Source: Candidatus Poribacteria bacterium (GTDB lineage Bacteria; Poribacteria; WGA-4E; JAJDTR01). Taken from it: DNA of 64,000 nt. The stretch spans positions 124,001 through 188,000 of the forward strand of contig JAJDTR010000164.1 of assembly GCA_022827055.1 (NCBI GenBank), in the 5' to 3' direction. Of the stretch, positions 19,520 to 29,315 are shown piece after piece. The first letter of the stretch is position 1, and every line of letters begins with the position of its first letter. The position numbers and the translations under genes were made by a program. A model generated the notes under the pieces. That model saw only the letters and a program-made list of their open reading frames with translations, ran no database searches and was not told where the DNA came from.

Positions 19520-20364
19520 CTTAATCTCTCCTAATCGGAATGGGTTTTATTTGCCCAAAGCAATAATCTTGATGCTGCAGCCGCCATGAACAATTACCAT
19601 TGAACTACCTGACCAAAGAAGCATGTTCGGTCCGTTTCAAATCTTTGTTTTCAGTCTGTCGTAATAGTGGTACAAACTGTCGTAAAACTGATACTCTTTA
19701 CTGAATAATGCAACCTCTGAAGAAGGAATTATCATGCTAGTTTCGTTATTTGGCTTTAGCATTAAACTGAAGGCCTATCCGCTCTGCTACCCCTAGTCCA
19801 GAGGAGTCATATTCCTACGTTTATCAGTCATTAACTCCCGGAGAATCGGCGCAACACCAATGCGAATGGTATTGTCTCGCCTTGCCTAGTGTCGCTACAT
19901 AACGCCGACTAGAAGGAACTTCGTGGCCTAAAAACACGCGTGTCTACTATTAGTCCTTACAATTTTAATGCCAAGTTTCTGTAGGGTCTTGCCAAAATCC
20001 CTCTTGTGTAGGTGGGCACTGCCCACCAGCCTTCGCGAGCCTGAGCGGGGATTACGCGAGTGGATAGAAATCTTCACATGTTCATCCGCATCGGTGCTGC
20101 CGACTTTTTCACTGGTCAACCAAAAAGACCAATTAGTCAAAATCTCGCCCGCTTTCCTTCTACGATTAATCAACTCCGTCCGTCAGATTGCATACGTGTG
20201 CGAAGTCGACGCAAATCGCTAGATTCGCTCAAGACGCATCAAATAGTGCTAACACCGATTCTTCCGCCGCGCATACTAGGTGGTTACAGAATGCTTCCGT
20301 CGGGTTGCTTTCGCAGCGCTTTTGGGCTTACAGGGGAAATCTGGAACCATTGTACACTACAAGC
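19520..20364. other. Intergenic region between the Tyr/Arg-rich gene and pduL
   Basis: No supported gene is seen. The frame at 19928-20173 (81 codons, minus) spans a palindrome and has no family features. The palindrome GGTGGGC-ACT-GCCCACC lies at 20011-20027 without a T tract. Nothing else was recognised. Confidence 0.5.
20011..20027. repeat. GGTGGGC palindrome, REP-like
   Basis: A 7-bp perfect stem (20011-20017 with 20021-20027) has a 3-nt loop and no T tract. Similar GGTGGGC palindromes are common dispersed repeats in several phyla. Only one copy is seen in this window. Confidence 0.5.
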
Positions 20365-21072
20365 CTAATCTTGCAATAGTTCAACCGCTTCACCGCCGCG
20401 CAATCCTGCCGCATTTGAATCGTCAGTGTCGAGATGCATCTGCAGCACGTAGGAGGAGGAGATTTTTGGTCGAATGTTTTCAAGCGTCAAAGCACGCTCG
20501 CCCGGTATCCGTACCTTGAGCGAATCCCCCTCTTCTACCCCCAGAGATGCCGCAATTTGGGGAGTCATATGGATGTGTCGAGTCGCGCATATCGCGCCTT
20601 CGTTCAAGTAGACCGACCCTGCCGGTCCAATCAGGCTTATTGGTTCTGATCCCGCAAGATCACCGGAATCGCGAATCGGAGGATCTAGTCCCAATCGAAT
20701 GGCATCCGTACGTGCAAGTTCTACCTGTGTATAGTCTCTCGCCGGGCCCAAAATTCGCACCCCCTCAATTGACCGCATCCGCCGTCCAACCACGGTCAAA
20801 GTCTCCTTTGCGGCAAACGCCTCTGGCTGATACAGGGGGGCAAGAGTCGTCAATTGGTGTCCCCTGCCGTAAAGAACATTCAGATGCTCTAGGGACACAT
20901 GGGCGTGTCTCGCCGAAACTCCAACAGGAATCTTCTTTTGGGAGATTGCGGCATCACAGGCGCGCTGGCCGGCATCACAAACTCGCAAAGCACATCCGCT
21001 ACAAGATTGATCACTGCCAATCTGCTCTAACACCTTGCGAGTGATTGTTTCAATTAACGCCTGGTCTCGCAT
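20365..21072 (-). CDS. pduL: Phosphate propanoyltransferase PduL-type phosphotransacylase
   Basis: The 235-residue enzyme exchanges the acyl group between CoA and phosphate, recycling CoA inside bacterial microcompartments. Two PduL domains are visible, with metal-binding His motifs VGVSARHAHVS (near 49-59) and CATRHIHMTP (near 160). The N terminus (1-20, MRDQALIETITRKVLEQIG) is a short amphipathic helix of the kind that directs enzymes into microcompartments. It is joined by a Cys-rich linker (CSGCALRVCDAGQRAC) that is unusual for the family. It lies 18 nt downstream of the shell protein gene and should be co-transcribed with it. Confidence 0.93.
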   Translation of the reverse strand: MRDQALIETITRKVLEQIGSDQSCSGCALRVCDAGQRACDAAISQKKIPVGVSARHAHVSLEHLNVLYGRGHQLTTLAPLYQPEAFAAKETLTVVGRRMRSIEGVRILGPARDYTQVELARTDAIRLGLDPPIRDSGDLAGSEPISLIGPAGSVYLNEGAICATRHIHMTPQIAASLGVEEGDSLKVRIPGERALTLENIRPKISSSYVLQMHLDTDDSNAAGLRGGEAVELLQD

Positions 21073-21090
21073 GCGTAATGGACCCTAGTT

Positions 21091-21420
21091 TCAGCTTGGT
21101 GAATCTTCGTCAATCAGCCCCATGGGCAATGCAGGCCCATTCTCGGTTGAAGAGGGTAGCATCGATTCTACCTCCGCATGCGGTCTCGGGATGACGTGGA
21201 CTGAAACAACCTCGCCGACCTTTCCGGCAGCTTCCGCACCGACATCGGTCGCGGCTTTTACCGCTCCAACATCGCCGCGCACCATTACGGTTACATAACC
21301 ACCGCCAATCTTTTCATATCCGACAAGTTGTACTTTTGCGGCTTTTACCATCGCGTCCGCGGCTTCCACACTCCCCACCAAACCTCTCGTTTCAACCAAG
21401 CCCAATGCATCTCCAGCCAT
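21091..21420 (-). CDS. Bacterial microcompartment hexameric shell protein (BMC-H)
   Basis: The 109-residue protein has the single BMC domain: [55 protein letters not shown], then [15 protein letters not shown]. This is the PduA/EutM/CsoS1-type hexamer that tiles microcompartment facets. Residues after about 90 form an extension ending EDSPS. GAGGAGG precedes the start by about 12 nt and AAGG by 2 nt. pduL follows 18 nt later. No other shell protein, pentamer or cargo enzyme is in the window, so this is either a satellite locus or a minimal set. Confidence 0.93.
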   Translation of the reverse strand: MAGDALGLVETRGLVGSVEAADAMVKAAKVQLVGYEKIGGGYVTVMVRGDVGAVKAATDVGAEAAGKVGEVVSVHVIPRPHAEVESMLPSSTENGPALPMGLIDEDSPS

Positions 21421-21872
21421 ACCTTATCGCTGCCTCCTCAAACTCCCAAAGATAATTTTGATCTGAAAGGTTTTCTGTTCAATAGGTTCTTAAAAGATTC
21501 AACCCGATAGCAGTATATCATAATGTTCCTAGTGATTCAACAGAAACTACGGGACATGCAGGAAAAACGCACCTAAATTTGTACAAGACACACAAAGACA
21601 ATCGGACTAAGTCTGTAATAATTTTCTTGCCTCGACTTCGCACATTTGTAAGGTAGGATCGAAGGGATGGAAAATTATAAAACGAGGCGTGAGCAAGTGA
21701 TGAAATGAGCTGATAACGAAGGCGATAGAGCTCCCATAGAAAATCCCCTGCGATAGAGATTATTAGTTGGAGCAAAACCCATGAAGCCAAATACAGCCGC
21801 CATGATTATTTTCGGTACGAGGGCCATTGAGCGATTTTAGATGAAATTCACCTAATGTTGCATGAACCTCCG
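21421..21872. other. Intergenic region upstream of the shell protein
   Basis: The region holds the promoter at 21512-21540 and a weak, decayed match to the dispersed repeat at about 21691-21760 (GATAACGAAGGCGATAGAG and TGCGATAGAGATT). No gene is supported. Confidence 0.5.
21512..21540 (-). promoter_or_regulatory. Sigma-70-like promoter for the shell protein-pduL pair
   Basis: On the minus strand TTGAAT (21535-21540) and TATACT (21512-21517) are separated by 17 nt. It lies about 90 nt before the shell protein start, a normal distance. Confidence 0.55.
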
Positions 21873-22361
21873 TCATGATTCATCTGAATCCTTTTTGCTT
21901 AGTACCAAGGTGAGACCACCAATTATGATCGCCAGGACAACAATAGCACCCAGCGCCAATGGCCAGAAGAGAAATCCCATCTTTTGAAAGAAGAATACCG
22001 TGCCGTCCTTCTTCGTCATCTTTAGTGGAAAATACCTGTCCCCGCCAGCAACCACGTTTACCGGTTTACCTACCCGATCACCATAGCCATCTTTATACAC
22101 GCTGACAAAGTATCTGCCGGTAGGTAGATTCGTGATTTCGTATTCGCCATAGTCATCGGTGGCCGTTTTGAATTCATTGCCAGCGACATCTTTGACAATT
22201 ACTTCGACGCCCGGGATTGGAGCTCGCAGGGGTGAAGTATCTTCAATTGTTCCGCGTATCGTTCCACCATTACCGGATACCGACGTTTCTTGAGCAACGC
22301 AAATAACAATACATATCGCTGAAAAAATCGAAATACTTGGAATCAATCTCAATCGTTTCAT
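21873..22361 (-). CDS. Carboxypeptidase-regulatory-like membrane protein, shortened paralogue of the TolQ fusion
   Basis: The 162-residue protein repeats the N-terminal part of the 334-residue TolQ fusion at 8554-9558: signal peptide (1-23), the carboxypeptidase-regulatory-like sandwich (VSVYKDGYGDRVGKPVNVVA is nearly shared) and the first membrane segment (about 131-153). It then ends in KKDSDES instead of the proton-channel domain. It is therefore a membrane-anchored periplasmic sandwich domain. AAAGGAAAG lies before the ATG; a MITE-like element starts only 15 nt upstream of the start codon (22377), which would cut the gene off from an older promoter. It might compete with or assist the fused channel protein, or be a non-functional remnant. 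Confidence 0.8.
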   Translation of the reverse strand: MKRLRLIPSISIFSAICIVICVAQETSVSGNGGTIRGTIEDTSPLRAPIPGVEVIVKDVAGNEFKTATDDYGEYEITNLPTGRYFVSVYKDGYGDRVGKPVNVVAGGDRYFPLKMTKKDGTVFFFQKMGFLFWPLALGAIVVLAIIIGGLTLVLSKKDSDES

Positions 22362-22376
22362 AATTGCTTTCCTTTA

Positions 22377-22514
22377 GAGCCTGTTTGAAAAGTCATTTCG
22401 AGTAGAATCATGCGTCTCGAAACCGAGTTTTTCCTCAAAACTTGGTTTCTTTCTACCACAATTCTGCAGATTGCCCAGTGCGCGCCGTACAAATCGTACT
22501 TTTCAAACAGGCTC
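22377..22514. mobile_element. MITE-like element with 17-bp terminal inverted repeats
   Basis: GAGCCTGTTTGAAAAGT at the left end (22377-22393) is matched perfectly and inverted at the right end (22498-22514). The 138-bp element is flanked by TTA on both sides (22374-22376, 22515-22517), a 3-bp target duplication of the TNA type seen with some IS5-group elements. It holds no reading frame, so it is a non-autonomous element. Its left edge touches the ribosome-binding region of the downstream-transcribed gene at 22361. Confidence 0.85.
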
Positions 22515-22630
22515 TTAGTTCGACTTTGTACAAAACGCAGGATGGAATCAAATTGTCGATTAAATTGAGATTAAGTGATTGATTAGGGAGCAATCAATTG
22601 AATTGAACCAAATGATCGACGGAGTGAATC

Positions 22631-22672
22631 GCGAAGGATCAAGCGACTGAATAGGGAGTGCGATAGAGTTCC
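22631..22672 (+). repeat. Dispersed intergenic repeat copy
   Basis: GCGAAGGATCAAGCGACTGA begins the unit and AGTGCGATAGAGTTCC ends it, matching the family at 137-222, with GATCC changed to TTCC at the end. Weaker GATAGAG fragments follow to about 22760. Confidence 0.75.
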
Positions 22673-23182
22673 GATACTAAATTCCGCAGTGAGGACGATA
22701 GAGATTCTGATAGCGAAGGATTACGGGAATGGACAATGACCGTGATAATGTTCCCATAGAGATTCTGCAACATGCCTCTAGGGATCACGGAAACCCAAAT
22801 TTCTGCTCAATAGGAATAATCCATTAAGAATGGAGCGGCAGGAAATCTGCCGACCGTCCACCTCTACATCCGTCCAATCCTTGTTGATGCGTAAGAAAAA
22901 CCATTAAATTGAGACTAGCATTGTTTAGTGGTTTGTCGCAAGGTTCTTTCCAGATTTAGCGGTTTTACTATCTACCCACGCGCCTAACGCAAATGCCAAC
23001 AGATCCTGAAATGGTAACTACGGTCAAGCTTTAATCCGGGCTTGCAATGAGACGCTCAGGGGATTCGAATGTTCCTAGTTACAGCATTATAGCTTTCACC
23101 GAAGGCACACATTCTCCCGCTTCGACATACTCATTTGCAACATCGATTAAGACGGTCCGCCGACCTCGAATGCCAACCCCTG

Positions 23183-25372
23183 TTAACTCGAGGAAGTGCC
23201 GATTCCATTTGCGGCTTTGACTTGCCTACGCCGAGAATGGAGCACGGGCTCGGTGTAGCCGTTTGAAACGGCTCTCCCGTTGAATACTAGATCAAGTGCG
23301 GCTTGAAATGCGAGGCTCTCATCAAATTCAGGCGCCATGTTCCGATAATTCTCATCCGCCGCATTCTGTTCGTCAACAACTTCTGCCATGTGCTTGAATG
23401 TCTCAACAACTTGCTCCTTGGTTACTATCTGGTGATGCAGCCAATTGGAGATGTGTTGACTCGATATTCGCAGCGTTGCCCGATCCTCCATCAAAGCCAC
23501 TTCGTGAATATCCGGTACCTTGGAACAACCGATGCCCTGATCCACCCAGCGAACAACGTACCCCAATATGCCTTGAGCATTATTGTTCAACTCCTGTTGA
23601 ATTTCAGCGGCTGACAATTCTCTGTCCAAGATGGGTGGTGTCAAGATTTTATTCAGATTCGCACGTCCTCTGCTTGCAAGATCGCTCTGTCTCTTCACCA
23701 CACTCACTTTATGGTAGTGGATAGCATGGAGCACGGCGGCTGTGGGAGAGGGAACCCAAGCCGTGCTAGCTCCAGACAGCGGATGACTTATCTTGGATTC
23801 ACACATTTCTCGCATTAAATCTGGCATTGCCCACATTCCCTTGCCAATTTGGGCCTTTCCCACAAGTCCGGCTTCAATCCCGATATCTACATTCCAATCC
23901 TCATAGGAATTCATCCAAGGCTGGCTTTTAATCTCCATTTTGGGGAGCATCGGTCCAAGTTCCATGCTTGTGTGAATTTCATCTCCAGTCCTGTCCAAGA
24001 ATCCGGTATTGATGAATACAACACGCTCCTTGGCAACAAGCAGCGCCTCTTTCAGGTTAACGGTAGTGCGGCGTTCTTCATCCATGATTCCGATTTTTAT
24101 TGTATTTCTTTCAAGTCCCAGCGCATCTTCTACTCTCGCAAACAGTTCGACCGTCGCTTCCACTTCCTCTCGCCCATGGAGTTTCGGTTTAACAATGTAG
24201 ATGCTGCCAGTTCGGCTATTGCTGAACTTCCCGTTTCCATTCAAATCGTGCATAGCCGCCAGAGAGGTGACCATGGCATCAAGGAAACCTTCCGGAATCT
24301 CTTCGCCATCTGATGTAACCACGGCGTCCGTATACATATGGATTCCAACATTGCGTATAAGAAGCAAACTTCGTCCCGGTAACGTGAGGGTATCTCCGTC
24401 GGGCGTCAGAAACGTCTTGTCGGGATTCAGTCGGCGGACAATTGACTTTCCGTTTTTCTCAAGAGAGGCCTCAAGAGATCCTTTCATTATACCCGTCCAA
24501 TTCCCGTAGACTTTTGCCTTGTCCGTAGCATCAACAGCTGCGACCGAGTCTTCACAGTCTTGGATAGTAGTAATAGCGGCTTCCAGCAGGATGTCTTTTA
24601 TTCCTGCCGGATGAATTTTTCCAATCGGACTCTCTGGATCTATCAGTATTTCGATATGCAGACCGTTGTTTCTCAGCAATATGCTGGATAATTCGTTGCC
24701 GGACATCGTATATCCAACAAATTTACTCGGATCCGCCAAACCCGCCTTGCGATTTTTTCCGAGCCTCGCGATTAGCTGTCGTCCATTGAACTCGAATTGC
24801 GTGACTTCGGAATACGTCCCGTTTTCCAAGCAAATGGCCTCATCCAAAAACGATGAAGTCTTCGCTATTACGAGCGCACCGCGAACAGGATTATACGTCA
24901 ATCTTTTCTCCGCGCCGTCCTCTTCTGAAATCACATCGGTCCCATACAATGCGTCAAATAGGCTTCCCCAACGCGCATTCGCAGCATTTAATGCATAACG
25001 GGCATTATCAACAGGTACAACCAATTGAGGACCAGCAATAGTCGAGATTTCCGGATCGACATCTGCTGTCGTAACGCGAAAATCCTCACCTTCGGGAAGA
25101 AGATAGTCAATTTCGCTCAAGAAATCTTTATACTCGCTCATTTCAATTGGCTGACCTTCTCGCGCCAGATGCCATTCGTCAATCTGCTTCTGTATCGTAT
25201 CGCGCTTTTCCAACAGTGTTCGGTTCTTTCTGCCCAAATCCTTAACAATCTTACCTAACTCGGACCAAAAAACATCGCTGTCCACGCCAGTGCCCGGCGC
25301 AATTTCCTCCTGTACTAGCTGATACAGACATCTGTCTACCTTGAGTCCGCCTACTTCTACTCCATCTGCCAT
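23183..25372 (-). CDS. glcB: Malate synthase G
   Basis: The 729-residue enzyme condenses glyoxylate and acetyl-CoA to malate in the cytosol (glyoxylate shunt or glyoxylate/glycolate use). Length fits the G isoform (about 720). Landmark blocks are visible: [21 protein letters not shown]..., [42 protein letters not shown] with the active-site Cys and catalytic Asp, and the C-terminal [27 protein letters not shown] precedes the ATG by 8 nt. No isocitrate lyase gene lies in the window. It is 120 nt downstream of coaD on the same strand, with its own promoter-like sequence between them. Confidence 0.97.
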   Translation of the reverse strand: MADGVEVGGLKVDRCLYQLVQEEIAPGTGVDSDVFWSELGKIVKDLGRKNRTLLEKRDTIQKQIDEWHLAREGQPIEMSEYKDFLSEIDYLLPEGEDFRVTTADVDPEISTIAGPQLVVPVDNARYALNAANARWGSLFDALYGTDVISEEDGAEKRLTYNPVRGALVIAKTSSFLDEAICLENGTYSEVTQFEFNGRQLIARLGKNRKAGLADPSKFVGYTMSGNELSSILLRNNGLHIEILIDPESPIGKIHPAGIKDILLEAAITTIQDCEDSVAAVDATDKAKVYGNWTGIMKGSLEASLEKNGKSIVRRLNPDKTFLTPDGDTLTLPGRSLLLIRNVGIHMYTDAVVTSDGEEIPEGFLDAMVTSLAAMHDLNGNGKFSNSRTGSIYIVKPKLHGREEVEATVELFARVEDALGLERNTIKIGIMDEERRTTVNLKEALLVAKERVVFINTGFLDRTGDEIHTSMELGPMLPKMEIKSQPWMNSYEDWNVDIGIEAGLVGKAQIGKGMWAMPDLMREMCESKISHPLSGASTAWVPSPTAAVLHAIHYHKVSVVKRQSDLASRGRANLNKILTPPILDRELSAAEIQQELNNNAQGILGYVVRWVDQGIGCSKVPDIHEVALMEDRATLRISSQHISNWLHHQIVTKEQVVETFKHMAEVVDEQNAADENYRNMAPEFDESLAFQAALDLVFNGRAVSNGYTEPVLHSRRRQVKAANGIGTSSS

Positions 25373-25443
25373 AAATAATCCTTTCGCTTTGTAGTTGCTT
25401 TAGTTGATCTGCCCTCGGCTGCCGAGTTTTATGGGTGTAAGCT

Positions 25444-25472
25444 GCTATACTATCCTCACAAAATTCTATCAA
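25444..25472 (-). promoter_or_regulatory. Promoter-like sequence for malate synthase
   Basis: On the minus strand TTGATA (25467-25472) and TATAGC (25444-25449) are 17 nt apart and about 70 nt before the start codon. The -10 match is moderate. Confidence 0.4.
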
Positions 25473-25492
25473 GTCATCTAGATAACCGGTAG

Positions 25493-26029
25493 CTACCCAT
25501 TACCGCAATCCAGCTCGAATTTTTTGCGCAACATCTTGACGACAATCGGTGGCACCATTTCAAGTAACTTTTCATCGCTTACCTTCGGGCTGCCCATTTG
25601 AAAAATCTCGACCACCAACGTTGAACTGAGATAAGCGTATTTGGCATTAGCCATCATGAACAGCGCATCAACCTCGGGAGCAATCTGATGATTCATTCGT
25701 GCCATCTGGAATTCATCTTCAAAGTCAGACATTTCTCGCAGTCCACGAATAACGGTACATGCGCCGCGTTGCTGTGCATACTGCGCAGTGAGCCCCGAAT
25801 ACTGCTCAATCGTGATGTGATTGTAATTCTTGGTCACTGCCTCCAGCATTTCCTTACGTTCTTCAAATGTAAAGCGCGGCGGTTTGGAAGGGTTTATGCC
25901 AATAGCAATTACAATCTCATCAAAGAGAGACAGCCTTGAGATTCTTTCTATCAAATCCACGTGACCGTTGGTCACAGGGTCGAAACTGGCAGGAAAAATA
26001 GCAATCTGTCGTGACAAGGCTGGCTCCAT
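25493..26029 (-). CDS. coaD: Phosphopantetheine adenylyltransferase
   Basis: The 178-residue enzyme joins 4'-phosphopantetheine and ATP to give dephospho-CoA in CoA synthesis. The nucleotidyltransferase T/HxGH motif is present (FDPVTNGH, T20-H23), as are the family's RGLREMSDFEDEFQMARMN block and YLSSTLVVEI near the C terminus. Length is slightly above the usual 160 residues. It is followed by glcB after 120 nt. Confidence 0.96.
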   Translation of the reverse strand: MEPALSRQIAIFPASFDPVTNGHVDLIERISRLSLFDEIVIAIGINPSKPPRFTFEERKEMLEAVTKNYNHITIEQYSGLTAQYAQQRGACTVIRGLREMSDFEDEFQMARMNHQIAPEVDALFMMANAKYAYLSSTLVVEIFQMGSPKVSDEKLLEMVPPIVVKMLRKKFELDCGNG

Positions 26030-26453
26030 TTAGTAATGATGTTTCGTAGGAAAATATTGAGATTCAACACCAATTTTCACAGTTGTGACGAAGAGCATTT
26101 TCGATGTCCGAACCACTGTTTCGTTTAACGACGGTTGTCCCTGTCCTGCAACGCCATCGGCGGACGGTTGCGATTGCATAAAACTCAAAAGAGTGTAGCA
26201 CACGTCAAATTCAATCTCAAGCGAAAAGAGCGCCGTCGAGAGGGAAAGCTGCCTATAACTTTGGTCAAATGAGCAAAGTCCTCCATTCCTGCGCACACGC
26301 AATTATTATTCATACAAGGTTTCAATATTCTTTCTATTGATGTACCCAAAGAATACTGATAGAATTTCGTACCTTCTTCTTCTGCATAGAAGTCTACGAA
26401 TGAAAGAATCTCGATTGTTCTTTATAATTCTGATTGGAAAGTGAAGGATTATC
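26030..26453. other. Divergent intergenic region between coaD and the PQQ-like propeller gene
   Basis: About 420 nt between divergent genes. A TATAAT at 26423-26428 lies 26 nt before the TTG start of the propeller gene, but no good -35 is placed for it. No gene is supported. Confidence 0.4.
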
Positions 26454-27986
26454 TTGGACGAAAATAAAACGGGCTCCAAAGGAATACGTTGGTGGTTACT
26501 AATAACGATCATTGCAATTACCGTATTGGCAGGCACCTGGATCTGGATTAATGATGCCGGACAGCGCCAAGAGAAGGTTTTTCAAGTCGTTTTTGTAGCC
26601 GTAATCTCCGTTTTCCTAATCCTATGCTGGTTGTTACTGTTCTCGCGCCTGAAATGGCGAACACGGATTCTCTCTATTGGTGGGTTCGTTTTGGTTATCT
26701 TACTTGGCATCGCTCTCTTTCGTATCCGCGGCGTCACAGGTGATTTGGTGCCGATTCTGGAATGGCGTTGGACACGAACCGTCGGCGAGTCAACAATGCC
26801 AGACTTTGAGGCGGCCTCAGAACTCCTTGTTGGCGACTATCCGCAGTTCCTCGGTCCAAACCGCAACGCCACCCTGAACGGAATAAGATTGGCACGAGAT
26901 TGGGCGACCCGACCCCCGCGTTTGGTGTGGCGTCAGCCAATAGGGGAAGGCTGGTCGGCATTCGCAGTGGTCGGTGATTCGGCGATTACACAGGTACAAG
27001 AAGGAGAAAAGGAGAAGGTCGTCTGCTACGAGTTAAAGACAGGCAAGTTGAAATGGAGCCATAGCGATCGCGCAAGGTTTGAAGTCGTCCCTGCGGGGAC
27101 TGGTCCTCGTGCCACGCCAACTATTGTCGGCGATCGCGTGTACACGCTAGGGGCAACCGGACTACTAAATTGTCTCGATTTTGCAACTGGAAAATCGATC
27201 TGGTCGACAGACATCATTCGCGACAATAAGTCTAAGGTACCCGACTGGGGCGTCAGCGGATCGCCGCTGGTTATCAACGATTCTGTCATCGTGAGCGCTG
27301 GCGGCATGGAAGGCAAATCTCTGGTTGCATATCACAAGCTTACCGGGAAAATCTCGTGGAGCGGCGGAAACGATTCGGCAGGTTACAGTTCACCCCAGCT
27401 AAGAACACTTGCCGGAGCGCCTCAAATTCTAATTTTCAACTATAAGAGCGTCGTGTCGCACGATCCGAATACGGGAGCCGTCCTTTGGCGCTACCCATGG
27501 CCCAGCGCAGAATCAGTCGCACAACCGGTCCAACTGCCTAACGATTATCTTCTCGTTTCAAGCGGCTATGGGATTGGATCTAAACTTCTCCGAATCCAGC
27601 GCGATGTAGATAGAAAACTAGGTGCGAACCTAGTCTGGGAAAGCCGAGGCTTAAAGGCGAAATTCACAAATGTTGTGTACAAAGACGACTATATTTATGG
27701 GCTTGACGATGGAATTCTTGTATGCTTAAACATCTCTGACGGAAAACGGGCATGGAAGAGAGGGAGGTATGGACATGGTCAAATCATCCTTGTCGATGAT
27801 TTGTTGCTCATACAAGCTGAATCTGGAGATGTTGTCTTGCTAGAAGCTAATCCAACGTCCCACGTGGAGCTTGGGCGATTTAGCGCACTGATGGGAAGAA
27901 CATGGAATAACCCGACGTTCGCGGCCCCTTATCTGCTCGTTCGAAATGACCGGGAGGCCGCGTGCTATGAACTGCCGCTAGAGTAA
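26454..27986 (+). CDS. Membrane-anchored PQQ-like beta-propeller protein
   Basis: The 510-residue protein starts at TTG, with GAAGGAT just before it (26444-26450). Three hydrophobic segments occupy about 12-31, 44-66 and 72-90. A beta-propeller of PQQ/BamB-like repeats follows from about 125, with repeats such as VVCYELKTGKLKWSHSD, LLNCLDFATGKSIWSTD, LVAYHKLTGKISWSGG and LVCLNISDGKRAWKRG. No cofactor-binding catalytic set was recognised, so a scaffold or binding role is more likely than a dehydrogenase. The propeller should face the periplasm. Similar proteins are abundant in planctomycete-type and poribacterial genomes. Confidence 0.85.
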   Translation: MDENKTGSKGIRWWLLITIIAITVLAGTWIWINDAGQRQEKVFQVVFVAVISVFLILCWLLLFSRLKWRTRILSIGGFVLVILLGIALFRIRGVTGDLVPILEWRWTRTVGESTMPDFEAASELLVGDYPQFLGPNRNATLNGIRLARDWATRPPRLVWRQPIGEGWSAFAVVGDSAITQVQEGEKEKVVCYELKTGKLKWSHSDRARFEVVPAGTGPRATPTIVGDRVYTLGATGLLNCLDFATGKSIWSTDIIRDNKSKVPDWGVSGSPLVINDSVIVSAGGMEGKSLVAYHKLTGKISWSGGNDSAGYSSPQLRTLAGAPQILIFNYKSVVSHDPNTGAVLWRYPWPSAESVAQPVQLPNDYLLVSSGYGIGSKLLRIQRDVDRKLGANLVWESRGLKAKFTNVVYKDDYIYGLDDGILVCLNISDGKRAWKRGRYGHGQIILVDDLLLIQAESGDVVLLEANPTSHVELGRFSALMGRTWNNPTFAAPYLLVRNDREAACYELPLE

Positions 27987-28328
27987 CCGGCTTCTCTATC
28001 CTTGTTTGGACTTGTCCTGATAACATCGATTGATGTATGTATATTCGATTCAATGTCGGCATAAACTCGCCTAATCGTGTAGAATCAGAATTTACAGATT
28101 CGCCGACACATTTTTGGGATCTTCGACTTCTCCTCCATGCCTCTCCATTCAAGTGTGATTCAGCGCGAGGTAACGGACCACTTCACATCGAGAATTAGAC
28201 ACTATTGATCGGGCGAATCCCGATTCGAGCATTGCTTGGCAACTCGAGCTATGCTAATATGTGCTTACTACATTGTAGATGGAAGAAATTAGACGGACTC
28301 CTAAATACAACATTGCGGAGGTAATACG
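27987..28328. other. Intergenic region upstream of the Ycf48-like gene
   Basis: Apart from the promoter at 28232-28260 and the short inverted repeat CGAATC-CC-GATTCG near 28214, nothing was recognised in these 342 nt. Confidence 0.4.
28232..28260 (+). promoter_or_regulatory. Extended -10 promoter for the Ycf48-like gene
   Basis: TTGCTT (28232-28237) and TAATAT (28255-28260) are separated by 17 nt, and TGC precedes the -10 as an extended element. The start codon at 28329 is about 70 nt away. Confidence 0.5.
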
Positions 28329-29315
28329 ATGCGATTTCGAGTAACTATGATTCTGATACTTTTTTTTAATTTTGCGTCTGTGTGGGGAGAGGCACAAGAA
28401 TGGAAGATTGTCCGACAAGACGACTTCGTTCGAAACGACGGCGTGGAAGGAATTCTTCAGGATGTGCATTTCACAAATACCGAAAACGGCTGGGCAGTTG
28501 GTTTAGGGAATCTCGTACTCCACACCGCCGACGGAGGGGAAACATGGGTGAAACTGGAATTCGAACTAGAAAGAGCAATCGACTTCTGGAATCTCTACTT
28601 CTTCGATGAAAACGTAGGTTTTATCACGGGAGTTGGGGGAACTATCCTCAAAACTACGGACGGTGGAGTAACCTGGGGACAAAAAAAGTGGGAAGTTGAA
28701 GCCGGAGTCAGCGGGCGAAGGCGTTTAACGGACACGTGGCTGGTAGACGCAAAAAGGGGATTCATGGTCGGCGAAAATAATACACTCCTTAGAACCACGG
28801 ACGGTGGGGAAACGTGGAGCGGCGAAGGAAGGGGAGTCGCCGTAGGTCAAACCCGAAACAATCTTGAACGCATCTTCTTTGGCTCGCCCACCCACGGCTG
28901 GATTGTCGGCTCATTTGGGACACTGCTTCACACCGCGGACGGCGGGGAAACATGGGAACCGCAGAATCCTGACACCGACAGCAATCTGCACGGCATCCAT
29001 TTCCTCGATTCGACGACCGGGTGGATATCGGGGCAAGAAGGTTTCATCGCGCACACAAACGATGGCGGGGTGACGTGGACACATCAGGAAACCGACGCAT
29101 ACGACAACTTTTACGATATTGCCTTTGTCGATAACAGCATCGGATGGGCGGTCGGCGATTATGGCACCGTTGCACGCACAATCGATGGCGGTGCCACCTG
29201 GATGCTAGGAACAGCAGGATCTTCCACTACTCTGTGGGCAGTCCACGCTGTAGACAAGAATCACTGCTGGGCGGTTGGGGAATGGGGACTAATTGTGGCT
29301 TACGAAGGAGAATGA
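28329..29315 (+). CDS. Ycf48/HCF136-like secreted beta-propeller protein
   Basis: The 328-residue protein has a signal peptide (1-23, ending VWGEAQ) followed by seven or so repeats with the pattern GWAVG...G-LLHT-DGG-TW (NGWAVGLGNLVLHTADGGETW, HGWIVGSFGTLLHTADGG, VGFITGVGGTILKTTDGG). These match the Ycf48 photosystem-assembly/BNR-type propeller family, which outside phototrophs is a general binding scaffold. The GGAGGT before the ATG is a good ribosome-binding site. No photosynthesis genes are present, so a photosystem role is unlikely. Confidence 0.88.
   Translation: MRFRVTMILILFFNFASVWGEAQEWKIVRQDDFVRNDGVEGILQDVHFTNTENGWAVGLGNLVLHTADGGETWVKLEFELERAIDFWNLYFFDENVGFITGVGGTILKTTDGGVTWGQKKWEVEAGVSGRRRLTDTWLVDAKRGFMVGENNTLLRTTDGGETWSGEGRGVAVGQTRNNLERIFFGSPTHGWIVGSFGTLLHTADGGETWEPQNPDTDSNLHGIHFLDSTTGWISGQEGFIAHTNDGGVTWTHQETDAYDNFYDIAFVDNSIGWAVGDYGTVARTIDGGATWMLGTAGSSTTLWAVHAVDKNHCWAVGEWGLIVAYEGE

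Larger units (their letters stand above)
22362..23182. other. Intergenic region with MITE and repeat copies
   Basis: Contains the MITE-like element (22377-22514), the dispersed repeat (22631-22672) and decayed repeat fragments. No gene is supported between 22517 and the malate synthase stop. Confidence 0.6.

Noticed and set aside
19928-20173. 81-codon frame spanning the GGTGGGC palindrome
   Set aside because: Could be chance; no homology recognised and an intergenic palindrome lies inside.
28329-29315. Photosystem assembly factor in a phototroph
   Set aside because: The Ycf48-like repeat is widespread outside phototrophs and no photosynthesis gene is in the window.
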